Positions 5,524-12,393 of a stretch of DNA of 12,911 nucleotides are shown piece by piece. The translations under genes and the position numbers were made by a program. Position 1 is the stretch's first letter. Each line of letters begins with the position of its first letter. The notes below the pieces were generated by a model. That model made no database searches. It saw nothing but the letters and a program-made list of their open reading frames with translations, and was not told the origin of the DNA. The stretch is from Natronohydrobacter sp. (GTDB lineage Bacteria > Pseudomonadota > Alphaproteobacteria > Rhodobacterales > Rhodobacteraceae), in assembly GCA_007117255.1 (NCBI GenBank), contig SKGU01000154.1, positions 1 through 12,911 of the forward strand, written 5' to 3'.

Positions 5524-7770
5524 ATGCCCCACAGAACGGAAACTGACAGCAGAAAGCTGCTTCGCCGGTTGCGCGATGAAATGTCGATTGCTGATCCGGG
5601 TCAGGAGCGACTGGATCGGATCACGACGATCATTGCCGAATCGATGGGCGTAGATGTCTGCTCGATCTACCTGTTCCGCGATCCGGACACGCTGGAATTG
5701 TGTGCGACGGAAGGGCTGCGCCCCGAATCGGTGCACCAGACCCGATTGCGGCTGGGCGAAGGGCTGGTCGGCAAGGTTGCACGGCTGGCGCGGCCAGTAA
5801 ATTCGGCCAATGCGCCTGCTGAGCCGGGTTTCCGCTATATGCCAGAGACCGGCGAAGAGGTCTTCACCTCATTTCTGGGCGTGCCGGTACAACGGCTGGG
5901 CGAGCGGCTGGGCGTTCTGGTCGTACAGGCCAAAGAGGCGCGCCAATACAGCGATGACGAGATTTACGGTCTGGAAGTGGTGGCCATGGTCATTGCCGAG
6001 ATGACCGAGCTGGGCGCTTTCACAGGCGAGACCACAGGTTTCGCGGCACCGCATCAGAATCCGACCCTGTTGCGTGGTGTGACCGCTCAGGAAGGTGAAG
6101 CCGAGGGCAATGTCTGGCTGCATGAGCCGCGCGTCGTGATCACCAAGCTGGTCAATGACGACAGCCGCGCCGAACTTGCCCGTCTGGAGGATGCTGTCGC
6201 GCAGCTGCGTGTCTCGATTGATCAGTTGCTGGCCAATGCGGGATCGCGCGACAAGGAACATCAGGAAGTCTTGCAGACCTACCGCATGTTTGCGCATTCG
6301 CGTGGCTGGATGAAGCGGATGGAAGAAGACATCCGGCTGGGCCTGTCTGCCGAAGCCGCCGTCGAAAAGGAACAATCTGCCGCGCGCGCCCGGCTGGAAA
6401 CAGTGCCTGACGCATATCTGCGCGACCGTCTGCACGATCTGGACGATCTGTCCAACCGCCTGCTGCGCATTCTGACCGGGCAAGGCAGTGAGACCGGCGC
6501 AGAGATGCCTGACCGCCCTATCCTTGTGGCGCGCAATATCGGGCCGGGAGAATTGCTGGACTATGGCCGCAAGCTGCGCGGGGTCGTGCTGGAGGAAGGT
6601 GCCGTCGGCAGCCACGCCACCATCGTGGCCCGCGCATTGGCGATCCCGCTGGTGATCAATGTGCCGCGCATCACCACCGAAGCCTTGAACGGCGATCATG
6701 TGCTGGTGGATGGGACCGAAGGCATGGTGCATCTGCGCCCTGACGATTCGGTCACAACGGCCTTTCGTGACAAGATGGCCATGCAGGCCAAGGCACAGGA
6801 GCGCTACGCGGTTCTGCGCGATAAGCCGGCACAGGCGCGCTGCGGTACGACCATCACGCTGAAGATGAATGCCGGGCTGATGGCGGATCTGCCATCGCTG
6901 CCTTCTTCCGGGGCAGAGGCCGTGGGCCTGTTTCGCACGGAATTGCAGTTCCTGACGCAGGACCGGATGCCGCGCCGGTCGGAACTGGTGGCGAATTATG
7001 CGCGCGTTCTGGACGCGGCGGGGGACAGGCCGGTCTATTTCCGCACGCTTGATATCGGGTCTGACAAGGTCATGCCCTATATGAACCGCCCTGATGAGCC
7101 AAACCCGGCCATGGGCTGGCGGGCGCTGCGGGTGGGTCTGGACAAGCCCGGCGTGCTGCGCATGCAGCTACAGGCGCTGATCCGCGCTGCAGCGGGGCGG
7201 GAACTGAGCGTGATGTTTCCGCTTGTGGCCACGGCCAGCGAATTCACCCGCGCCCATGACATGCTGCTGCGCGAGATCGCGCGCGAAGAGCGCATGGGCC
7301 ATCCGCTACCGGAGAAATTGAAAGTAGGCGCGATGCTGGAGACGCCATCGCTGGCCTATGCGCCCACGAGCTTCTTTGAGGAGGTCGATTTCCTTTCGAT
7401 CGGCGGCAATGATCTGAAGCAATTCTTCTTCGCCGCAGACCGCGAAAACGAATTGGTCCGCCGTCGTTATGACACACTGAATGTCAGTTTCCTGACATTC
7501 TTGCAAGTGATCGTGGATCGCTGCCATGAGACGAACACGGCCCTGTCCTTCTGCGGCGAGGATGCCGGGCGGCCTGTCGATGCCCTGGCACTGGCGGGGA
7601 TCGGCATTCCGTCACTGTCGATGCGCCCTGCCTCAATTGGGCCTGTCAAATCGTTGATCCGTCGGTCGAATCTGAATGAAGTGTCCGAGCTGATCGCGCG
7701 CGTACAGGCGCGGGGACTGGAAAGCGCCCGCCCTGCCCTGCTGGATTATGTCGGCACGCTTGTCACCTGA
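5524..7770 (+). CDS. ptsP: Phosphoenolpyruvate-protein phosphotransferase PtsP (enzyme I-Ntr)
   Basis: This 748-residue protein is the length of E. coli PtsP. A GAF domain (about 19-160) is followed by the enzyme I N-terminal helical domain (about 190-310). The phospho-histidine domain has GSHATIVARAL with the active histidine at H364. The PEP-binding TIM barrel (about 420-748) carries GLFRTE, RTLDIGSDK, NPAMGWRALRV, GAMLETP, SIGGNDLKQF and FCGEDAG with the catalytic cysteine C677. It takes phosphate from PEP and passes it to NPr and then EIIA-Ntr (PtsN) in the cytoplasm, a regulatory relay. The GAF domain of PtsP is known to respond to glutamine in other proteobacteria, so the relay reports nitrogen status. 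GGAGGGG lies directly before the ATG. The 30-base gap to lysC suggests one transcript. Confidence 0.97.
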   Translation: MPHRTETDSRKLLRRLRDEMSIADPGQERLDRITTIIAESMGVDVCSIYLFRDPDTLELCATEGLRPESVHQTRLRLGEGLVGKVARLARPVNSANAPAEPGFRYMPETGEEVFTSFLGVPVQRLGERLGVLVVQAKEARQYSDDEIYGLEVVAMVIAEMTELGAFTGETTGFAAPHQNPTLLRGVTAQEGEAEGNVWLHEPRVVITKLVNDDSRAELARLEDAVAQLRVSIDQLLANAGSRDKEHQEVLQTYRMFAHSRGWMKRMEEDIRLGLSAEAAVEKEQSAARARLETVPDAYLRDRLHDLDDLSNRLLRILTGQGSETGAEMPDRPILVARNIGPGELLDYGRKLRGVVLEEGAVGSHATIVARALAIPLVINVPRITTEALNGDHVLVDGTEGMVHLRPDDSVTTAFRDKMAMQAKAQERYAVLRDKPAQARCGTTITLKMNAGLMADLPSLPSSGAEAVGLFRTELQFLTQDRMPRRSELVANYARVLDAAGDRPVYFRTLDIGSDKVMPYMNRPDEPNPAMGWRALRVGLDKPGVLRMQLQALIRAAAGRELSVMFPLVATASEFTRAHDMLLREIAREERMGHPLPEKLKVGAMLETPSLAYAPTSFFEEVDFLSIGGNDLKQFFFAADRENELVRRRYDTLNVSFLTFLQVIVDRCHETNTALSFCGEDAGRPVDALALAGIGIPSLSMRPASIGPVKSLIRRSNLNEVSELIARVQARGLESARPALLDYVGTLVT

Positions 7771-7779
7771 TAAGCGCCC

Positions 7780-7798
7780 CCGCTTCGCGGTCATTTTT
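7780..7798 (+). terminator. Weak terminator-like hairpin after ptsP
   Basis: CCGC (7780-7783) and GCGG (7787-7790) form a short GC-only stem with a TTC loop. TCA and then five T (7794-7798) follow on the plus strand. Its place between the convergent ends of ptsP and the acetyltransferase gene suits a terminator, but a 4-bp stem is marginal and the T-run also encodes the last codons of the opposite gene. Confidence 0.3.
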
Positions 7799-8285
7799 CC
7801 AGCATTTGCCCGAATTTCTCGACCTGCCCTGCGATGCCGTCCCAAGCCCCTTTGACCAGTGCCCGGCCCAGCACGCGCGCGGGATTTGTCGGCGGTGGCA
7901 TGATTACATTGGAAAGCCGCTCGAAGCCGAAACGGCTGTAATAGGGCTCATCGCCCACCAGCAGGACGCGGCGCCAGCCAAGTTCTGTGGCGCGAGACAG
8001 GCTTTCGCGGATCAGCCAGCCGCCAAGCCCCTCGCCCTGATGTGTGGGATGCACGGCAATCGGGCCAAGAAGCAGCACCTCTGCCCCGCCGACACACACG
8101 GGCCAGAAGCGGATCGCAGCGGCGATCCCGTCCTCGCTGCGCAACACCAGGCACAGATCGGCTACAGGGGCTACTCCATCACGCAGCCGGTATGAGGATA
8201 GCGCCTCGCGACCCGGTGCGAAGCACAGGTCGTAAAGCGTCTCGACCTCCCACCAGTCGGCGGGTGTTTCCTGACAAAGATGCAT
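7791..8285 (-). CDS. GNAT family N-acetyltransferase (YhbS-like)
   Basis: This 164-residue protein is a single GNAT domain that transfers an acetyl group from acetyl-CoA to an amine. The acetyl-CoA-binding motif A is clear at 74-92 (GPIAVHPTHQGEGLGGWLI), including the Q-x-E-G-x-G pyrophosphate loop (83-88). The GDEPYYSRFGF segment (111-121) is typical of the YhbS subfamily. The N-terminal strand begins directly at the ATG, which has a modest GGGGA ribosome binding site, and the length is normal. It converges on ptsP and diverges from the flavin-reductase-like gene, so it is probably transcribed alone. Its acceptor, protein or small molecule, cannot be told from the sequence. Confidence 0.9.
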   Translation of the reverse strand: MHLCQETPADWWEVETLYDLCFAPGREALSSYRLRDGVAPVADLCLVLRSEDGIAAAIRFWPVCVGGAEVLLLGPIAVHPTHQGEGLGGWLIRESLSRATELGWRRVLLVGDEPYYSRFGFERLSNVIMPPPTNPARVLGRALVKGAWDGIAGQVEKFGQMLEK

Positions 8286-8320
8286 CTGTCGTCCCCGCCG
8301 CGATCAATGCTGGCAGGCCC

Positions 8321-8347
8321 CCTAGCATGGCGCTAGGTTGCACGCAA
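8321..8347. promoter_or_regulatory. Palindromic elements in the GNAT / flavin-reductase divergent spacer
   Basis: CCTAGC (8321-8326) and GCTAGG (8332-8337) form a perfect 6-bp inverted repeat with a 5-base centre. TTGC-AC-GCAA (8338-8347) follows immediately as a second small palindrome. Both sit in the 79-base spacer between the two divergent starts, so a regulator bound here could act on both genes. No clear -35/-10 pair is visible. Confidence 0.25.
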
Positions 8348-8364
8348 ACAGATCGGAGAGACAG

Positions 8365-8970
8365 ATGTTCTATGAACCCCGGTTGGGCCACGGCCTGCCG
8401 CATAACCCGTTCAATGCAATTGTGACGCCGCGCCCGATTGGCTGGATTTCGACTCGCGGCGCAGATGGTCAGGACAATCTTGCACCCTATTCCTTTTTCA
8501 ACGCTGTGGCCTATGTGCCGCCGCAGGTCATGTTCGCCTCGACCAGCGCCAAGCCGGACCGCGACGGGACCAAGGATTCAGTGGCCAATATCCGCGAGAC
8601 GGGCGTGTTTTGCGTGAATGTGGTGGAATTTGCAGCGCGTGATGCAATGAATGCCACCTCTGGCCCATGGCCGCGCGAAGTGGATGAGTTCGACCATGCG
8701 CAGATCGCGCGCGAAGAGTGCCGCATGATCAAGGCTGCGCGTGTGGCAGATGCCCCTGCAGCGCTGGAATGCCGCATGACACAGATTGTGCCGCTGGAGG
8801 GGGAGGCGAATTTTCTGGTGCTGGGCGAAGTGGTGGGCGTGCATCTGCGCGAGGATTGCATGGTGGACGGCATGTTCGACATCACCCGCTTCCGCCCGCT
8901 GGCGCGCTGCGGATATCGTGATTACGCGGTCGTGGATGAGGTGTTCAGTCTGAAACGTCCGGGGGAATGA
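8365..8970 (+). CDS. Flavin reductase family protein (FMN-binding split barrel)
   Basis: This 201-residue protein is of the flavin reductase-like / DIM6-NTAB type, with a split-barrel FMN-binding fold. The diagnostic N-terminal stretch is present: residues about 16-30 (FNAIVTPRPIGWIST), then NLAPYSFFNAVAYVPPQVMF at about 40-59. Together these line the flavin site. The later FLVLGEVVGVHL strand is also typical. Such proteins reduce or bind FMN with NAD(P)H, often to supply a monooxygenase, but many members have no assigned partner, and no monooxygenase is nearby. ATG 8365 is chosen because GGAGAG lies just upstream (8355-8360) and the family starts at M-x-Y-x-P. An in-frame upstream start at 8338 would fall inside the palindromes. 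Confidence 0.9.
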   Translation: MFYEPRLGHGLPHNPFNAIVTPRPIGWISTRGADGQDNLAPYSFFNAVAYVPPQVMFASTSAKPDRDGTKDSVANIRETGVFCVNVVEFAARDAMNATSGPWPREVDEFDHAQIAREECRMIKAARVADAPAALECRMTQIVPLEGEANFLVLGEVVGVHLREDCMVDGMFDITRFRPLARCGYRDYAVVDEVFSLKRPGE

Positions 8971-8980
8971 GCGTGCTGGC

Positions 8981-9010
8981 GTAAGGTGCGTGCTATTGCA
9001 CGCACCTTAC
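8981..9010. repeat. Perfect 13-bp hairpin between convergent genes
   Basis: GTAAGGTGCGTGC (8981-8993) and its exact reverse complement (8998-9010) flank a TATT loop. The hairpin fills nearly the whole gap between the end of the flavin-reductase gene (8970) and the stop of the small membrane protein gene (9011). No T-run follows on either strand, so it is not a standard intrinsic terminator. It may protect 3' ends or stop both transcripts with Rho, or be one copy of a dispersed intergenic repeat. Only one copy is visible here. Confidence 0.7.
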
Positions 9011-9250
9011 TCACCGCCGCCCCTGATATTTCTGCCAGACCCAAAGCAGCGCCAGCGACCCCAGAAGGGCGATTACAAATCCGCCGATCCAGCCCGCCGA
9101 GGTCATCAGGAACCGAAAGCCCAAGCCGCCAATGACTGCGCCAAGCACGCCGATCACCATGGCGGTGGGCAGGTCTGTGTTCATGCGCATCAACCGTGTG
9201 GCGACCACGCCTGCCAAGGCACCGACGACGATCAGCAGCACGAGGGGCAT
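9011..9250 (-). CDS. Small membrane protein, GlsB/YeaQ/YmgE-like
   Basis: This 79-residue protein has three hydrophobic segments (about 3-20, 28-48 and 53-71) and a short basic C-terminus (QKYQGRR). The spacing of glycines in VVGALAGVVATRLM, VIGVLGAVIGGLGF and GGFVIALLGSLALLWV resembles the GlsB/YeaQ/YmgE (transglycosylase-associated) family of inner-membrane proteins, whose function is unsettled. It starts only three bases beyond the rlmN stop, with GGGGATAA overlapping that stop as ribosome binding site, so it is probably translated by coupling from the rlmN message. The family call is from pattern recognition. A generic small membrane protein is the fallback. Confidence 0.75.
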   Translation of the reverse strand: MPLVLLIVVGALAGVVATRLMRMNTDLPTAMVIGVLGAVIGGLGFRFLMTSAGWIGGFVIALLGSLALLWVWQKYQGRR

Positions 9251-9253
9251 GGC

Positions 9254-10432
9254 TTATCCCCCCGCTTCGGCCGCGATTTCGGCACGCGATTTGCGCCCGC
9301 GTTCAGTGGCGGATTTCAACTGCCCACACGCGGCCATGATATCTTCGCCGCGCGGCGTGCGGATGGGGCTGGCATAGCCTGCCTTGTGCACGATGTCGGA
9401 AAACGCCTCGATCCGCGCCCAGTCGGAACGCTGGTACGGTGCGCCGGGCCATTCGTTGAAGGGGATCAGGTTGATCTTGGCTGGAATGCCCGCGATCAGT
9501 TTGACCAGCCGCCGCGCATCAGCATCTGAATCGTTCACATCCTTGAGCATGACATATTCAAACGTGATCCGTTCGGAATTGGACAGGCGCGGATAGTCGC
9601 GCAGCGCGTCCAGCAGCGTCTTGATGTTCCAGCGCTTGTTGATCGGAACCAGCTTGTCGCGCACCTCATCCGTGGTGGCGTGGAAGCTTATCGCCAGCAG
9701 ACACCCGATTTCCTGCGCCGTGCGCGCGATCTCAGGCACCACACCAGAGGTCGAGAGCGTGATACGGCGGCGCGAGATGGACAGCCCTTCGCCATCCATC
9801 ACCACTTTCATCGCATCGCGCACATTGTCGAAGTTATAGAGCGGCTCGCCCATACCCATCAGCACGACATTGCTGACAAGGCGGCTCTCATCCTTGGGCG
9901 CACCGGGTATTGGCCATTCGCCCAGATCATCGCGCGCAACCAGCACCTGACCCACGATTTCGGCTGCGGTCAGGTTGCGCACCAGTTTCTGCGTGCCTGT
10001 GTGGCAGAAAGTGCAAGTCAGCGTGCAGCCCACCTGACTGGAGACACAGAGCGTGCCGCGTGTTTCTTCCGGGATATAAACCGCCTCGACTTCGTGCCCG
10101 CCAGCAATACGCAGCAGATATTTGCGGGTGCCATCGTCCGAGACCTGCCTTGTGACTATCTCTGGTCGTGCGATCTCGAAATGCTCGGCCAGTTCCGCCC
10201 GGTAGGCTTTGGCCAGATTGGTCATGGCGGCGAAATCCTGCACGCCCCAGTGATAAATCCATTGCCAGATCTGGCCCACGCGCATCTTGGCCTGCCGCTC
10301 TGGCGTGCCCTGCGCAATCAGGGCGTCAGCCATCTGCGCACGGGTCAGCCCGACAAGGTTCAGCTTACCGCCTTCAGGCAGTTTGCGCGGCAGGGTCAGA
10401 ACATCCTGCGTGATCGGGGCTTGTGCGGACAT
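9254..10432 (-). CDS. rlmN: Dual-specificity 23S rRNA/tRNA adenine-C2 methyltransferase RlmN
   Basis: This 392-residue radical-SAM enzyme methylates C2 of A2503 in 23S rRNA, and of A37 in some tRNAs (EC 2.1.1.192). The CxxxCxxC iron-sulfur motif is at C136, C140 and C143 (CTLTCTFC), within the conserved VSSQVGC-T-x-x-C segment. GMGEPL and ISFHATTD mark the SAM barrel. The methyl-carrying cysteine C369 lies in EDIMAACGQL. This motif set separates RlmN from other radical-SAM proteins. The ATG at 10432 (MSAQAP) is chosen over an in-frame upstream start at 10477 because AGAGAAG lies just upstream and the added residues look non-coding. The gene starts 88 bases after rppH ends, so it may have its own promoter while also receiving read-through. 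A small membrane protein gene follows directly. Confidence 0.97.
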   Translation of the reverse strand: MSAQAPITQDVLTLPRKLPEGGKLNLVGLTRAQMADALIAQGTPERQAKMRVGQIWQWIYHWGVQDFAAMTNLAKAYRAELAEHFEIARPEIVTRQVSDDGTRKYLLRIAGGHEVEAVYIPEETRGTLCVSSQVGCTLTCTFCHTGTQKLVRNLTAAEIVGQVLVARDDLGEWPIPGAPKDESRLVSNVVLMGMGEPLYNFDNVRDAMKVVMDGEGLSISRRRITLSTSGVVPEIARTAQEIGCLLAISFHATTDEVRDKLVPINKRWNIKTLLDALRDYPRLSNSERITFEYVMLKDVNDSDADARRLVKLIAGIPAKINLIPFNEWPGAPYQRSDWARIEAFSDIVHKAGYASPIRTPRGEDIMAACGQLKSATERGRKSRAEIAAEAGG

Positions 10433-10461
10433 GGGGCTTCTCTGGCATCTGGGACTGGGCT

Positions 10462-10482
10462 GGCTGTCATATAGCAACAGCC
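10462..10482 (-). promoter_or_regulatory. Candidate extended -10 promoter of rlmN inside an inverted repeat
   Basis: On the minus strand TGC-TATATG (plus 10476-10468) resembles an extended -10 element (TGn plus four of six TATAAT bases), about 35 bases before the rlmN ATG. It lies in the centre of a 6-bp inverted repeat, GGCTGT (10462-10467) and ACAGCC (10477-10482). The -35 position holds only a poor match (TGTAAA). The layout would suit a regulated promoter, but the evidence is weak. Confidence 0.3.
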
Positions 10483-10520
10483 GCGCCGGATTTACAGTGT
10501 CTTGCGGGCAAAACCACGCG

Positions 10521-11006
10521 TCAGGCCAGCCAGTCGCGGAATTCGTCGATCACTTGGCGGTAGGTGGCGCGTTTGAAAGGCACGATGCTGTCGAGCATGT
10601 CCTGCGCGCCGATCCAGCGCCATTCGGAAAATTCCGGGTGTGCGGTCGCCAGATTGATCTGATCATCCTGCCCCAGATAGCGCATCAGGAACCAGCGTTG
10701 CTTCTGGCCCCGGAACCGCCCCTTCCAGATACGCGGCACCAGATCATGTGGCAGATCGTAGTTCAACCAGTCCTGACTCTCTGCCAGAGGTGCCACCAAG
10801 GCCGGGGGCACGCTTATTTCTTCTTCCAACTCGCGCAACGCGGCCAGACCCGGATTTTCGCCCTCATCAATGCCGCCTTGCGGCATCTGCCATGCGGGTG
10901 TCGGGCTGTCGATGCGCTGGGCTGCGAAGATCAACCCTTGCGGGTTGATCAACATCACGCCCACACAGCGCCTGTAGGGCAACTGTGCGATCTGATCAGG
11001 CGTCAT
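10521..11006 (-). CDS. rppH: RNA pyrophosphohydrolase RppH (Nudix)
   Basis: This 161-residue Nudix hydrolase has the complete signature at residues 44-66: G44-x5-E50-x7-R58-E59-L60-x-E62-E63-x-x-V66, with Ser in place of the usual Gly just before the last position. The start YRRCVGVMLIN, then PAWQMPQGGIDEGE and the later W-x-x-Y and GQKQRWFL segments, are typical of RppH/IalA. RppH removes pyrophosphate from 5'-triphosphate RNA and so starts RNase E-dependent decay. Homologues also hydrolyse dinucleoside polyphosphates such as Ap4A. The ATG follows the ctpA TAA with no spacer (TAAATG), so translation is probably coupled to ctpA. A different Nudix substrate cannot be fully excluded. Confidence 0.95.
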   Translation of the reverse strand: MTPDQIAQLPYRRCVGVMLINPQGLIFAAQRIDSPTPAWQMPQGGIDEGENPGLAALRELEEEISVPPALVAPLAESQDWLNYDLPHDLVPRIWKGRFRGQKQRWFLMRYLGQDDQINLATAHPEFSEWRWIGAQDMLDSIVPFKRATYRQVIDEFRDWLA

Positions 11007-12338
11007 TTACTGCCCGTTCAGCGCCGTCAGGCCGCGCAGAATGTCCAGCGCATAGGCAAGCTGGTAATCTTCGTTGCGCAACTGGGCAACCTGTTCTGCC
11101 TGTCTGCGCTCATCTTCCATCTGGCGGCGCTCATCTTCAGACATATCGCGGTTGTCCAGCCGGCCGCGCAGGTCATTTTCCGAGCGGGTTCTGGGGGTGG
11201 TCGCCTCGGAATCGTCGTCCAGCGGTTGGCGGCGCGGCTGTTCGACCACGATATCTGGCGACACGCCCAGCGCCTGGATGGAACGCCCTGACGGTGTGTA
11301 ATAGAGCGACGTCGTCAAACGAATTGCCCCGTCCCCGCGGAGCGGCATGACTGTCTGCACCGACCCTTTGCCGAAACTGCGCGTACCCACCACGATGGCG
11401 CGGCGGTGATCCTGAAGCGCGCCTGCAACGATCTCGGAGGCTGAGGCGGACCCGCCATTGATCAGCACGACCAGCGGCTTGCCTTCGATCAAATCGCCCG
11501 CCTGCGCGTTGAAACGCTCGCCTGCATCTTCTTCGCGACCGCGAGTGGACACGATTTCGCCCTGATCGAGAAATGCATCAGTGACGCGGATCGCCTGTGT
11601 CAGCAGGCCACCAGGATTGTTGCGCATGTCCAGCACCACGCCGCCGACATTGTCCAACCCGCCCAATTCTTCAATCGCGTCGCGCAATCCGTCGCGCATG
11701 CTGGGGAAGGTCTGTTCATTGAACGTGGTCAGGCGCAGGACAATATTTTCGCCTTCCGTGCGCACCCGCACCGCCTGAAGGCGGATCGTGTCGCGAATGA
11801 TCGACAGATCGAACGGCTCTGAACGGCCTTCGCGGACTACCGTTATCAAGATCTCGGATCCGACAGGGCCGCGCATCATTTCCACGGCTTCGGACAGTGT
11901 CATACCAAGGACGGATTCGCCATCGACATGGGTGATCAGATCGCCCGGTTCGACCCCTGCCTGATCTGCGGGCGTGCCATCCATCGGGGTGACAACCTTG
12001 ATAAACCCATCTTCCTGCGTCACTTCGATACCAAGCCCGCCAAAGGATCCGCGCGTCTGGGTGCGCATATCGTCGAAATCTTCGGGCGGCATGTAGCCTG
12101 AATGCGGGTCAAGCGACATCAACATGCCGTTGATCGCGGCTTCGATCAGTTTCGCTGTATCTGGTTCGTCGACATATTGGTTGCGAATGCGCTCGAACAC
12201 ATCGCCGAACAGGTCGAGCTGCTCATAAACCGATGTCGCATTGCCCCGCTCTTGGGCAAGCAGGGGGCCTGCCACCTGCGTTGCAAGCACTGCACCGCCA
12301 AAGATACCCCCGATTGCCGCCATCACGAATCTGTTCAT
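11007..12338 (-). CDS. ctpA: Carboxy-terminal processing protease CtpA (S41)
   Basis: This 443-residue S41 peptidase begins with a signal peptide or signal anchor (about 1-28, hydrophobic, ending ...GPLLAQ), so it acts in the periplasm. A PDZ domain (about 98-175) holds GxGIEV and GxPADxAGVxPGDxI. The protease core follows, with D-M-R-N-N-P-G-G at about 237-244, the catalytic serine S301 in GSASASEI and the general-base lysine K324 in SFGKGSVQ. The C-terminus (about 370-425) is a highly charged, probably disordered or coiled linker. CtpA-type proteases trim C-termini and degrade cell-wall hydrolases in other bacteria, which fits the preceding EnvC-like gene. ATG 12338 with AGGA upstream is chosen because the signal peptide starts there. 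The longer in-frame extension runs through the upstream gene. Confidence 0.96.
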   Translation of the reverse strand: MNRFVMAAIGGIFGGAVLATQVAGPLLAQERGNATSVYEQLDLFGDVFERIRNQYVDEPDTAKLIEAAINGMLMSLDPHSGYMPPEDFDDMRTQTRGSFGGLGIEVTQEDGFIKVVTPMDGTPADQAGVEPGDLITHVDGESVLGMTLSEAVEMMRGPVGSEILITVVREGRSEPFDLSIIRDTIRLQAVRVRTEGENIVLRLTTFNEQTFPSMRDGLRDAIEELGGLDNVGGVVLDMRNNPGGLLTQAIRVTDAFLDQGEIVSTRGREEDAGERFNAQAGDLIEGKPLVVLINGGSASASEIVAGALQDHRRAIVVGTRSFGKGSVQTVMPLRGDGAIRLTTSLYYTPSGRSIQALGVSPDIVVEQPRRQPLDDDSEATTPRTRSENDLRGRLDNRDMSEDERRQMEDERRQAEQVAQLRNEDYQLAYALDILRGLTALNGQ

Positions 12339-12393
12339 TGCGCCATCCTGTTTGCCTGCAGCCCGACCCCGGCGGGGCGTGCCGCGTCCTATC

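Noticed and set aside
5869..6732. 287-codon minus-strand frame opposite ptsP
   Set aside because: The opposite strand encodes the conserved GAF and phospho-histidine domains; the frame has His/Gln-rich composition and no family features.
9680..10474. 264-codon plus-strand frame opposite rlmN
   Set aside because: RlmN on the minus strand has all catalytic cysteines; the antisense frame is a shadow.
10287..11291. 334-codon plus-strand frame opposite rlmN, rppH and ctpA
   Set aside because: It spans three recognised minus-strand genes and their junctions and contains no coherent domain.
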